In this document: one piece after another, positions 6,928 to 13,839 of the stretch
Layout of the letters: the number at the start of each line of letters is the position of its first letter
How positions within the stretch are numbered: the first letter of the stretch is position 1
Position numbers and translations under genes: made by a program
Assembly (NCBI GenBank): GCA_913043185.1
Contig: CAJWMI010000047.1
Span: 1 to 13,839, forward strand
DNA length: 13,839 nt
Origin: an uncultured Fidelibacterota bacterium
Lineage (GTDB): Bacteria > Marinisomatota > Marinisomatia > Marinisomatales > UBA1611
Direction: 5' to 3'
The notes under the pieces: generated by a model
Told to the model about the DNA's origin: nothing
The model's input: the letters and a program-made list of their open reading frames with translations, nothing else
Database searches by the model: none

Positions 6928-7983
6928 TTAAATAATTATCATTGCATCACCATAGCTCAGAAATCTATAATCATGTTTTTTCGCTTCTCTATATGCCTTT
7001 TTTAATAAATTAATATCAGCGAAAGCACTTACCATCATCATAAGTGTTGATTTTGGCATATGAAAATTTGTTACCATCGAATCAACCATCTTGTATTCAT
7101 AAGGTGGATAAATAAACTTATCAGTCCAACCACGTTTTGGTGACACCATAAATCCAGAAACCACTACCGTTTCTAAAGCTCTAATCGTGGATGTCCCAAC
7201 TGCTACAATTTTTCTATGTTTTTTCCTGGCTTCATTAATTGCCATAGCCGTTTTTGTGGAAACCTCAAAATATTCAGAGTCCATCTGATGCCTATTTAAA
7301 TCTTCTACCTGAACAGGCCTAAATGTTCCTAAACCAATATGCAAAGTGATGTATTCTATTTTCACACCCTTCTTTTCAAGTCTATTAATTAATCCATTAG
7401 TAAAATGAAGGCCAGCTGTAGGAGCCGCAACGGCACCTCGTTCAGTGGCATAGACTGTCTGGTATCTTTTCTTGTCACTTGGCTCTGGATCCCTTGTTAT
7501 ATAAGGCGGAAGTGGAGAGGTGCCTATTCGATCAATTATATCATGTAGTTCTGCTTGGTTTTCTGATTCAAAACGAACCACCCTACCACCAGATACAGTA
7601 TTATCAATAACATCACACATAAGCTTTGGGGTGAAAACCAGCTTATTGCCAATCCTGACTTTCCTTGCCGGTCTGACCATAACTTCCCAAAGATTTTGTG
7701 CTAGTTCTCTAAGTAGAAATACTTCTACTTTAGCATCCGTACGATCTTTTGTAGCAAAAAGTCTAGCAGGAAAAACTTTAGTATTGTTTAAGATCAATAA
7801 ATCATTTTTTCTTAGGTGGTCTGCAATATTACTGAATTTTTTATGTTCTATTGTCTTGGTCTCTTTGTTCACAACCATTAGCTTAGATTGATCGCGTTTA
7901 TTACCTGGATATTGGGCAATATATTTTTTTGGTAATGGGTAGTCAAAATCTCCAAGTTTATATTTTTTCTTTTTTTCAATCAT
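6928..7983 (-). CDS. queA: S-adenosylmethionine:tRNA ribosyltransferase-isomerase
   Basis: Transfers and isomerises the ribosyl group of SAM onto preQ1 at the wobble base 34 of GUN-anticodon tRNAs, giving epoxyqueuosine. The 351 residues are close to E. coli (356). Typical blocks are [14 protein letters not shown] (13-26), [15 protein letters not shown] (62-76), TSPLPPYI (155-162), [15 protein letters not shown] (181-195), [12 protein letters not shown] (213-224), [12 protein letters not shown] (260-271) and [17 protein letters not shown] (305-321). The ATG at 7983 overlaps the 3' end of ruvB by 8 bp, and AAGGA (7992-7996) lies 8 nt upstream inside ruvB, a good ribosome binding site. The partner gene tgt, often adjacent, is not in this window. 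ispD begins 21 nt after its stop. Confidence 0.97.
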   Translation of the reverse strand: MIEKKKKYKLGDFDYPLPKKYIAQYPGNKRDQSKLMVVNKETKTIEHKKFSNIADHLRKNDLLILNNTKVFPARLFATKDRTDAKVEVFLLRELAQNLWEVMVRPARKVRIGNKLVFTPKLMCDVIDNTVSGGRVVRFESENQAELHDIIDRIGTSPLPPYITRDPEPSDKKRYQTVYATERGAVAAPTAGLHFTNGLINRLEKKGVKIEYITLHIGLGTFRPVQVEDLNRHQMDSEYFEVSTKTAMAINEARKKHRKIVAVGTSTIRALETVVVSGFMVSPKRGWTDKFIYPPYEYKMVDSMVTNFHMPKSTLMMMVSAFADINLLKKAYREAKKHDYRFLSYGDAMIII

Positions 7984-9001
7984 TGAATAAATCCTTTTGA
8001 TTATTTTTTATTGGTTTACCTAATAGTTCATAAGCTGATTTCTGAGCAAGTCTACCCCTAGAGGTCCTTTGCATGAATCCCTGCTTTATTAAAAATGGTT
8101 CATAAACATCTTCGATAGTAGAGGGGTCTTCACCAATAGCGACTCCTAAAGATTTTATTCCGACAGGTCCGCCAGAAAATTTTTCAATTAATATTTCCAA
8201 TATACTACGATCCATTTTATCCAGTCCATGCTCATCAACACCTAGCTGATCAAGAGCTTTATTTGCCACTTCATAAGTTATTTTACCTTTTGCTTTTATT
8301 TGAGCATAATCTCTGGCTCTTCTTAGGATCCGATTTGCGACCCTAGGAGTGCCTCTGCTTCGAGTTGCCAGCTCCATAGCTCCTTTATCATCAATATTAA
8401 CATCAAGTATTTCTGCTGATCTACAAATTATATGAAACAAGTCTTTAGGATCATAATAATCTACTCTTAAAACAATGCCAAACCTATCACGCAATGGAGA
8501 GGTAAGATTCCCTAACCTAGTAGTGGCTCCAACAAGGGTAAAAGGTTCAATGTTTAACTGTACGCTTCGTGCACTCGGACCTTTGTCAATCATAATATCA
8601 ATCTTATAATCTTCCATCGCTGAGTATAAATATTCTTCGACAACACTATTTAGTCTATGAATCTCATCAATAAAAAAAACATCCCTATTTTGAATGTTTG
8701 TTATCATTCCAGCTAGGTCTCCAGCTCTATCAATTACCGGACCTGATGCTTGTCTTATATTCACATTTAATTCTTTTGAAATAATATTTGCTAGCGTTGT
8801 CTTTCCTAGCCCTGGTGGGCCAAATAAAAGAACATGATCTAATGCATCTTCCCGACCATTTGCAGCATCAATATAAAGTTTTAGATTTTCAACTAACTCC
8901 TTCTGACCAATAAATTCGTCAAATTTTATAGGCCGAAGAGATTTTTCGACTATAATGTCTTCTTCAAAAGGAGTGGGGTCAGTAATATGTATTTCAGTCA
9001 T
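7976..9001 (-). CDS. ruvB: Holliday junction branch migration ATPase RuvB
   Basis: Hexameric AAA+ motor that drives branch migration of Holliday junctions together with RuvA, before RuvC cuts them. The 341 residues are normal (E. coli 336). Visible parts are [13 protein letters not shown] (21-33), Walker [10 protein letters not shown] (61-69), Walker B FFIDEIH (109-115), sensor 1 GATTRLGNL (158-166), the arginine finger in LRDRFGI (Arg171/Arg173 region), sensor 2 [15 protein letters not shown] (216-230), and the C-terminal winged-helix domain with [16 protein letters not shown]. ruvA and ruvC, usually directly upstream, are absent here; the next gene upstream is uvrA, beyond a 98-bp gap. No Shine-Dalgarno precedes the ATG. 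The 3' end overlaps queA by 8 bp. Confidence 0.97.
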   Translation of the reverse strand: MTEIHITDPTPFEEDIIVEKSLRPIKFDEFIGQKELVENLKLYIDAANGREDALDHVLLFGPPGLGKTTLANIISKELNVNIRQASGPVIDRAGDLAGMITNIQNRDVFFIDEIHRLNSVVEEYLYSAMEDYKIDIMIDKGPSARSVQLNIEPFTLVGATTRLGNLTSPLRDRFGIVLRVDYYDPKDLFHIICRSAEILDVNIDDKGAMELATRSRGTPRVANRILRRARDYAQIKAKGKITYEVANKALDQLGVDEHGLDKMDRSILEILIEKFSGGPVGIKSLGVAIGEDPSTIEDVYEPFLIKQGFMQRTSRGRLAQKSAYELLGKPIKNNQKDLFND

Positions 9002-9099
9002 ATGAACAAAAGAAAATAAATGGTATTATCTCAGAACCTGAAAATACAATCTCAAATTGCCCACACCAAGTCTGCTGATCTTTTTTATAAAAAATAAAA
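9002..9099 (-). promoter_or_regulatory. uvrA-ruvB gap with a weak promoter candidate
   Basis: This is the longest gap on the minus strand and the most likely place for a promoter serving ruvB and the genes after it. Reading the minus strand, TTGGTG and TATTTT are separated by 17 nt, a fair sigma70-type spacing with imperfect boxes. A TTGAGA followed by GATAAT at 19 nt is an alternative. I see no GC-rich hairpin with a T run, so no intrinsic terminator for uvrA, and no LexA-type operator. Confidence 0.3.
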
Positions 9100-11955
9100 C
9101 TATGGATTAATAATTTCATTCAAGAATTTTCCTGTATAAGACTTTGTGTTATTTATTATTTGTTCAGGTGTCCCTATCGCGATTACTTCCCCTCCATCAT
9201 CACCGCCTTCAGGGCCCAGATCTATAACCCAATCCGATGATTTAATTACATCCAAATTGTGTTCAATAATAATCACCGTGTTCCCACGGTCAACTAGTTT
9301 CTGTAATACTCGAAGTAGTATTCTTATGTCTTCAAAATGCAATCCTGTTGTTGGTTCGTCAAGTATATAAACCGTTTTGGTCGTGCTCATTTTTGATAAT
9401 TCAGTAGATAGTTTTACTCTTTGAGCCTCACCCCCTGATAGTGTTGTCGCTTGTTGACCAAGATGTATATAACCCAAACCAACGTCATGTAAAGTTTTCA
9501 ATTTTTTTGTAATTGACGGTATATTTTCAAAAAATTTTAATGCTTCATCAACATCCATATCCAATACATTTGCAATAGATTTTCCCCTATATTTTATTTC
9601 CAAAGTCTCTCTATTATAGCGCTTGCCATTACAAACCTCACATGTTACATACACGTCTGGCAAAAAATTCATTTCAATTTTAATTATTCCATCGCCCGCA
9701 CAAGGCTCACATCGCCCGCCCTTTACATTAAAAGAAAATCTACCTGGCTTATATCCTTTTATTTTTGAATCAGGTAGCTTAGAAAATAAATCTCTGACAA
9801 AAGTAAATAATCCTGTATAGGTAGCTGGGTTTGATCTGGGCGTTCTCCCGATAGGTTTTTGATCAATTTGTATGATTTTATCAATAAAATGCACTCCATT
9901 AATTGATGAATATTCTAAGGGGTAAATCCTTGAACCATTTAAAGAGCTAGAAAGTATCGGATAAAGTGTTTCGTTAATAAGTGTGCTTTTACCGCTCCCA
10001 GATACTCCAGTAATGGTAATCAATCTTCCAAGTGGAAAATTAACGTCAACATTTTTTAGGTTATTGCCTTTTGCGCCTTTTAACTCTATATATGAGCGAC
10101 CAGTATTTCTTCTCCTTTTTGGAGTTTTTATATTTTTATTCCCAGATAGATATTGTCCGGTCAATGATTTTTTTGACTTTGCTATGTTTTTAGGCTCTCC
10201 TGAAAAAACAATTTCTCCACCCAATTTCCCGGCCTTCGGTCCAATATCAATAATATAATCTGCTGACTCTATAGTATCTTTATCATGCTCGACAACTATA
10301 ATAGAGTTCCCAATATCTCTTAATGTTTTTAATGTTGATAGTAGTCTAGCATTATCTCTGGGGTGCAAACCAATTGATGGTTCATCAAGTATATACAAAA
10401 CACCCATTAATTGTGATCCTATTTGGGTTGCTAAACGAATTCTTTGTGACTCTCCACCAGATAATGTGATAGCTGAACGATTTAATGATAAATAACCAAG
10501 GCCTACATTATTTAAAAATGCAAGCCTCTGATTTATCTCTTTTAATATCTGGTCTGCGATTTGTTGTTCTTTTTTACTTAATTCAATATTATTAAAAAAT
10601 ATCTGTAATTGATTAACAGACATAGATGATATGTCCCCTAGGGTTTTTTTATTTATTAATACAGCTCTACTTTCTTTTTTAAGCCTAGTACCACCGCATG
10701 ATGAACAAGGTCTCAAACTCATAAATTGCTCAATCCACTCTCTTATACCACTGGACTTAGTTTGTTTATATCGCCTGATTAGATTTGGAATAGCTCCCTC
10801 CCAGCCACCATTATAGGTACCTGTCCATCTCTCAGAGCTATAGTGCATTTTATATTTCTTTTGTCCCGATCCATATAAAAGAACATATCTAATATCTTTA
10901 TCAAGTTTTATCCAGGGTGTAGAAAAACTAAAATTGAGATGTTTTGAAAGACTTTTTAATATATTCCCATACCAGTTGCCCCTAGGCTGCTCCCCCAAAG
11001 GAACTATAGCACCTTGAATTAGTGATTTATTTTTATCTGGCACAACTATATCAGGATTAACCTCCATATGAGATCCAATACCTTCACATTTTTTACATGC
11101 TCCAAAGGGAGAATTAAATGAAAACATTCTTGGTGATAATTCATCTAGGCTTATTTTGCAATTAGCACAGGCAAAATTTTCACTATAAATATGCTCATCG
11201 CCATTTAACTCATGCACTGTTATAAGCCCTTCTCCAAATTTTAAGGCAAGCTCAACAGACTCCGTGATTCGTTCACACATTTGCTTTTCAACAGTTACTC
11301 TATCAACAAGAATTTCTATTGTATGTTTCTTATTTTTTTCTAAATCAATAGAATCATCAACTTTGTGTATTTGACCATTAATTCTTGCTCTTAAAAATCC
11401 CCTTTTTTTTATTTGATGTAGCAGATTTTTATGCTGACCTTTTTTCCCTCGAATTATCGGCGCTAGTATATAAATCTTTGTTTTTTGTTTAAGCTTAAAT
11501 ATCGTATCAACTATCTGTTGTACAGACTGTTTTTTAATTCCCCTTCCACATTTCCAACAATGAGGCTGGCCGATATGCGCAAAAAATAATCGTAAATAGT
11601 CATGTATTTCAGTTACTGTACCAACAGTGCTTCTTGGATTTCTGGCATTAGCTTTTTGTTCAATACTAATAGCAGGAGACAGGCCCTCTATCGTATCTAA
11701 TTCAGGTTTCTCCATAAGACCTAAAAATTGTCTAGCATAGGTAGAGAGTGACTCTACATAACGACGTTGCCCCTCTGCATATATTGTGTCAAATGCTAAT
11801 GAAGATTTGCCAGAACCAGATAAACCAGTAATTACTACTAATTTATCTCTAGGAATAATAACATCGATATTTTTTAAGTTATGTTGACGGGCGCCTTTTA
11901 CAACAATATTTTTTAACGATTTTTCATTGTTGGATGTTTTTTTAATTTTAGGCAT
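9100..11955 (-). CDS. uvrA: excinuclease ABC subunit A
   Basis: ATPase that finds bulky DNA damage and loads UvrB in nucleotide excision repair; cytosolic dimer. From the ATG at 11955 it has 951 residues (E. coli 940). Using that numbering: Walker [11 protein letters not shown] near 43-52; the zinc-binding pairs Cys263/266 and Cys287/290; ABC signature LSGGE (498-502); Walker B LYILDEP (520-526). The second half has Walker [10 protein letters not shown] (650-658), zinc pairs Cys749/752 and Cys772/775, signature LSGGE (839-843) and Walker B VYILDEP (862-868). The reading frame stays open to a TTG at 12003, but that would add 16 residues (MFKSFGAG...) with no place in the family. The ATG gives an ordinary short lead-in to [10 protein letters not shown] and has AGGTG 11 nt upstream. 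It is divergent from yqgE. Confidence 0.97.
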   Translation of the reverse strand: MPKIKKTSNNEKSLKNIVVKGARQHNLKNIDVIIPRDKLVVITGLSGSGKSSLAFDTIYAEGQRRYVESLSTYARQFLGLMEKPELDTIEGLSPAISIEQKANARNPRSTVGTVTEIHDYLRLFFAHIGQPHCWKCGRGIKKQSVQQIVDTIFKLKQKTKIYILAPIIRGKKGQHKNLLHQIKKRGFLRARINGQIHKVDDSIDLEKNKKHTIEILVDRVTVEKQMCERITESVELALKFGEGLITVHELNGDEHIYSENFACANCKISLDELSPRMFSFNSPFGACKKCEGIGSHMEVNPDIVVPDKNKSLIQGAIVPLGEQPRGNWYGNILKSLSKHLNFSFSTPWIKLDKDIRYVLLYGSGQKKYKMHYSSERWTGTYNGGWEGAIPNLIRRYKQTKSSGIREWIEQFMSLRPCSSCGGTRLKKESRAVLINKKTLGDISSMSVNQLQIFFNNIELSKKEQQIADQILKEINQRLAFLNNVGLGYLSLNRSAITLSGGESQRIRLATQIGSQLMGVLYILDEPSIGLHPRDNARLLSTLKTLRDIGNSIIVVEHDKDTIESADYIIDIGPKAGKLGGEIVFSGEPKNIAKSKKSLTGQYLSGNKNIKTPKRRRNTGRSYIELKGAKGNNLKNVDVNFPLGRLITITGVSGSGKSTLINETLYPILSSSLNGSRIYPLEYSSINGVHFIDKIIQIDQKPIGRTPRSNPATYTGLFTFVRDLFSKLPDSKIKGYKPGRFSFNVKGGRCEPCAGDGIIKIEMNFLPDVYVTCEVCNGKRYNRETLEIKYRGKSIANVLDMDVDEALKFFENIPSITKKLKTLHDVGLGYIHLGQQATTLSGGEAQRVKLSTELSKMSTTKTVYILDEPTTGLHFEDIRILLRVLQKLVDRGNTVIIIEHNLDVIKSSDWVIDLGPEGGDDGGEVIAIGTPEQIINNTKSYTGKFLNEIINP

Positions 11956-12049
11956 CCTGTATATTACACCTAATAATAAACCAGCACCAAAGCTCTTAAA
12001 CAACCTCTATATATATCGATTAAGACTTATAGCAAAAAGTAATTCCACT
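11956..12049. promoter_or_regulatory. divergent promoter region between uvrA and yqgE
   Basis: The 94 bp between the two start codons must carry promoters for both directions unless the yqgE transcript begins elsewhere. For uvrA, minus strand, TTGCTA (12035-12030) and TATATA (12013-12008) are 16 nt apart, giving a predicted start near 12001 and a leader of about 46 nt. For yqgE only AT-rich possible -10 boxes are visible, without a convincing -35. An A/T alternation at 12008-12016 lies at the middle of the region. No full LexA box is present. Confidence 0.45.
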
Positions 12050-12604
12050 ATGAATACCTTAAAAAATCATTTGCTTATTTCTGTCCCACATATGAATGAT
12101 ACACTATTTGGAAAATCCGTAGTTTATATTTGTGAACATAATACAGAAGGCGCAATGGGATTAATTATAAATAAATCTATAAATCATAAAGAATTTGAAC
12201 GCCTTATAAAAATAGAAACAGTGGGGGGATTTCAACTGGAAGATACAAATATAAAACCTTACTTTGGTGGCCCTATATTAATAGAAAAAATTATTGTTCT
12301 GCATACTAATAATATAAAAAATAATAACACTATTCCTATAACTAGCAAAATTTCTATTTCAAGCGAAGAGAGCATCATTGAAGAATTTGGTAAAAATGTA
12401 AATATAAAGTATAAATTGTTTTTTGGACATTCTGGTTGGAGCGCAGGGCAACTTGAACGAGAGATTGAGAATGGAGACTGGTTACTACAAACTTCTAATA
12501 TTGATTTATTATTTGATTCTCCCTCAGAAAAACTTTGGGAACATGCAACAAAATCTCTAGGTATCGATATTAATGATATTTCAATCATTGGCGGATCAGC
12601 TTAG
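12050..12604 (+). CDS. yqgE: YqgE/AlgH family protein (UPF0301)
   Basis: Member of a small conserved family of uncertain biochemical role; AlgH was named for a link to alginate regulation in Pseudomonas, but the function is not settled. The 184 residues match the family (about 187 in E. coli). Conserved blocks are LLISVPHMNDTLFGKSVVYI (8-27), CEHNTEGAMGLIINKS (28-43), the YFGGPI turn (71-76), GHSGWSAGQLEREIENGDWL (126-145), and the ending LGIDINDISIIGGSA. The frame is open upstream to 11927, but that stretch overlaps uvrA and does not belong to the family, so the ATG at 12050 is chosen. No Shine-Dalgarno is seen. In many proteobacteria yqgF/ruvX follows; here a transporter gene starts 41 nt later on the same strand. 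Confidence 0.93.
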   Translation: MNTLKNHLLISVPHMNDTLFGKSVVYICEHNTEGAMGLIINKSINHKEFERLIKIETVGGFQLEDTNIKPYFGGPILIEKIIVLHTNNIKNNNTIPITSKISISSEESIIEEFGKNVNIKYKLFFGHSGWSAGQLEREIENGDWLLQTSNIDLLFDSPSEKLWEHATKSLGIDINDISIIGGSA

Positions 12605-12645
12605 ACAGCTCAATCTATTATTTATAACTACTTAAATTCATTCAT

Positions 12646-13569
12646 ATGAAAAAATACCTACCATATTTTGCAATCATTATTGCTGCTCTTTTATGGAGTC
12701 TAGATGCTTTCTTAAGACAATCACTTTATTCTTTATCACCACTGTTGATTATAACAATAGAGCATGGTATTGGAAGCTTATTGTTTATTCCAACCTTACT
12801 CAAATATTGGACTAAAATAAAAATACTCAAACAAACAGGTTGGGTTTCTCTATTGTGGATTTCATTCCTCGGCGGTATATGTGGAACATACTTCTATACA
12901 AAAGCATTAGGGTATGTTGGCTATATTGATTTATCTATTGTAGTACTCCTTCAAAAGTTTCAACCCTTGTTTGCTGTTTCTTTGGCAGCAATTATTCTAA
13001 AAGAAAAATTGTCAAAGCGTTATCTTGTCTTGGCCCTGTTTGCTATGATTGGTGGATACTTAGTTACATTTGGTAATAACCCTATATCAGCTTGGGATAA
13101 TAATACCCTGATTGCCGCATTATTTGCACTTTTAGCTGCTTTCTGCTGGGGCAGCTCAACCGTACTCGGGAAGCAGGCATTAATTTATTTGCCCTACAGT
13201 TTGGTTACTGCTCTTCGTCTAGTCATAACAACTGTTACAGGTATTGTTATAATACTTTTTTCAGACTGGAGTATTATTTATAGTCACATATCTTATTCTC
13301 AATGGAAAATGCTTTTACTAATTGTATTCTCTACAGGAACGGTTGCTTTATTTATTTATTATTATGGTTTAAATAGACTACCTGCTTCACATACAACGCT
13401 TTTTGAACTATTTTGGCCACTGTCGGCTGTAGTTATTGATTGGATTATAAAAGGCGAACCTCTTTCATTCTCACAATTAATTGGATCAGTGATACTACTA
13501 ACCTCTATGACAATTCTAACACAAGAAAATACAAATGAAAGATCTCAACCTAAAAGATCACAATCATAA
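12646..13569 (+). CDS. EamA-family (DMT superfamily) transporter
   Basis: Inner-membrane carrier of the drug/metabolite transporter superfamily. The 307 residues form about ten hydrophobic helices in two homologous EamA halves, roughly 5-143 and 153-292. The first half contains AALLWSLDAFLRQ, then the helix ending LQKFQPLFAVSLAAIILKEK, a typical EamA helix-loop. The second repeats the pattern with ALLAAFCWGSSTVLGKQAL and the matching segment FELFWPLSAVVIDWIIKGEP. A short charged tail follows (NTNERSQPKRSQS). The substrate cannot be told from sequence; relatives export amino acids, metabolites or drugs. The ATG at 12646 has no clear Shine-Dalgarno. It may be co-transcribed with yqgE (41-nt gap), and its last 35 bases overlap the start of the next gene. 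Confidence 0.93.
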   Translation: MKKYLPYFAIIIAALLWSLDAFLRQSLYSLSPLLIITIEHGIGSLLFIPTLLKYWTKIKILKQTGWVSLLWISFLGGICGTYFYTKALGYVGYIDLSIVVLLQKFQPLFAVSLAAIILKEKLSKRYLVLALFAMIGGYLVTFGNNPISAWDNNTLIAALFALLAAFCWGSSTVLGKQALIYLPYSLVTALRLVITTVTGIVIILFSDWSIIYSHISYSQWKMLLLIVFSTGTVALFIYYYGLNRLPASHTTLFELFWPLSAVVIDWIIKGEPLSFSQLIGSVILLTSMTILTQENTNERSQPKRSQS

Positions 13570-13839
13570 TCAGATTTTTAATATCATACATGAATTTTTC
13601 TGGGGTTTTGGAGCTGCTTTTCATACAGTATATGCTGTTGTACCATTGTTTCTGAAAAAATTAGGCGCACCTGAAGCAATCGCTGTATCATCAACAGGTA
13701 TATTTTCAGTTCTTGTAGCAATACCGATGCTAATGACAGCAGCTCTTAGTAGAAATATAGTAAACTTAAAAAAGGCAGTTATTGGCGTTCACTGTTCGAT
13801 AGTTATTGTAACATTTGTTATGGGCTATACATTTACTTT
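13535..13839 (+). CDS. membrane protein, probably MFS transporter N-terminus (3' end beyond window)
   Basis: An open frame from the ATG at 13535 runs to the window edge, giving 101 residues with no stop. It starts 35 bp before the EamA stop, in the +1 frame relative to it, so initiation would be coupled. A polar lead (MKDLNLKDHNHNQ) is followed by three hydrophobic stretches at about 19-41, 49-70 and 82-101. The first, WGFGAAFHTVYAVVPLFLKKLG, followed by a helix starting IAVSSTGIFSVLVAIPML, resembles helices 1-2 of major facilitator proteins. The MFS motif A (G-x-L-a-D-r-x-G-r) is not evident in the loop after helix 2 (SRNIVNLKKAV), so the family call is tentative. That it is a membrane protein is much surer than its family. 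Confidence 0.6.
   Translation, partial: MKDLNLKDHNHNQIFNIIHEFFWGFGAAFHTVYAVVPLFLKKLGAPEAIAVSSTGIFSVLVAIPMLMTAALSRNIVNLKKAVIGVHCSIVIVTFVMGYTFT

Noticed and set aside
9065..9090. Intrinsic terminator after uvrA
   Set aside because: The T-rich and A-rich runs pair only as an AT palindrome with no GC-rich stem, so a stable terminator hairpin is not supported.
11951..11968. LexA (SOS) box upstream of uvrA
   Set aside because: Only one half resembles the consensus (ATATACAG); the opposite half reads TAGG where CTGT is needed, and it abuts the start codon.
11956..12003. N-terminal extension of UvrA from a TTG at 12003
   Set aside because: The 16 extra residues do not resemble UvrA, the AGAGG motif sits directly against the TTG with no spacing, and the ATG at 11955 gives a normal N-terminus with a spaced AGGTG.
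11927..12049. N-terminal extension of YqgE back to 11927
   Set aside because: It would run into uvrA coding sequence and across the promoter region, and family members start near the MNTLKNHLLISVP position.
12259..12588. 109-residue minus-strand open frame opposite yqgE
   Set aside because: It lies wholly inside yqgE, whose conserved motifs are clear, and shows no recognisable features of its own.
1..13839. Mobile element, CRISPR array, defence or biosynthetic cluster
   Set aside because: I looked for transposase, integrase, inverted ends, evenly spaced repeats and unfamiliar multi-gene modules; all genes but the last are known families and nothing of the kind is visible.

Overview
This is an AT-rich bacterial stretch of compactly packed housekeeping genes. 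I see no phage, insertion sequence, CRISPR array, toxin-antitoxin or defence module, and no stretch over 300 bases without a gene. From about 11,955 down to the left edge all genes lie on the minus strand, mostly a few bases apart or overlapping. From about 12,050 to the right edge three genes run on the plus strand.

Minus strand, in order of transcription: uvrA (nucleotide excision repair), ruvB (Holliday junction branch migration motor), queA (queuosine tRNA modification), ispD-ispF-ispE (three consecutive steps of the MEP isoprenoid pathway, though not in reaction order), tRNA-Gln(UUG), prs (PRPP synthetase), rplY (long L25/CTC type), pth (peptidyl-tRNA hydrolase), hppA (membrane-bound ion-pumping pyrophosphatase, predicted K+-dependent) and rpsF (ribosomal protein S6, cut by the window edge). 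A theme from prs onward is translation and nucleotide supply: prs makes PRPP, rplY and rpsF are ribosomal proteins, and pth recycles tRNA. The pyrophosphatase consumes the PPi that such biosynthesis, including IspD, releases.

Plus strand: yqgE/algH (UPF0301), an EamA-family drug/metabolite transporter, and the start of a second, probably MFS-type membrane protein whose start lies inside the EamA gene. The 94-bp gap between uvrA and yqgE is the divergent promoter region.

Organism: a Gram-negative-type bacterium with the MEP pathway, YqgE/AlgH and the order ispE-tRNA-Gln-prs-rplY-pth. From memory that order is known in gammaproteobacteria such as Pseudomonas and in Geobacter-like lineages, where ychF follows pth and, in the latter, rpsF comes next. 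Here hppA takes the place of ychF. The AT richness and tight packing resemble a streamlined free-living (for example marine) lineage, but I cannot place it more exactly.

No undescribed system stands out. The observations worth a second look are modest: hppA in the ychF position, UUG starts on pth and ispD, a tRNA whose 3' end lies 18 nt before the prs start codon, altered central-cavity residues in IspF, Asn-to-Arg in Pth, and strong Shine-Dalgarno sites confined to a few genes.
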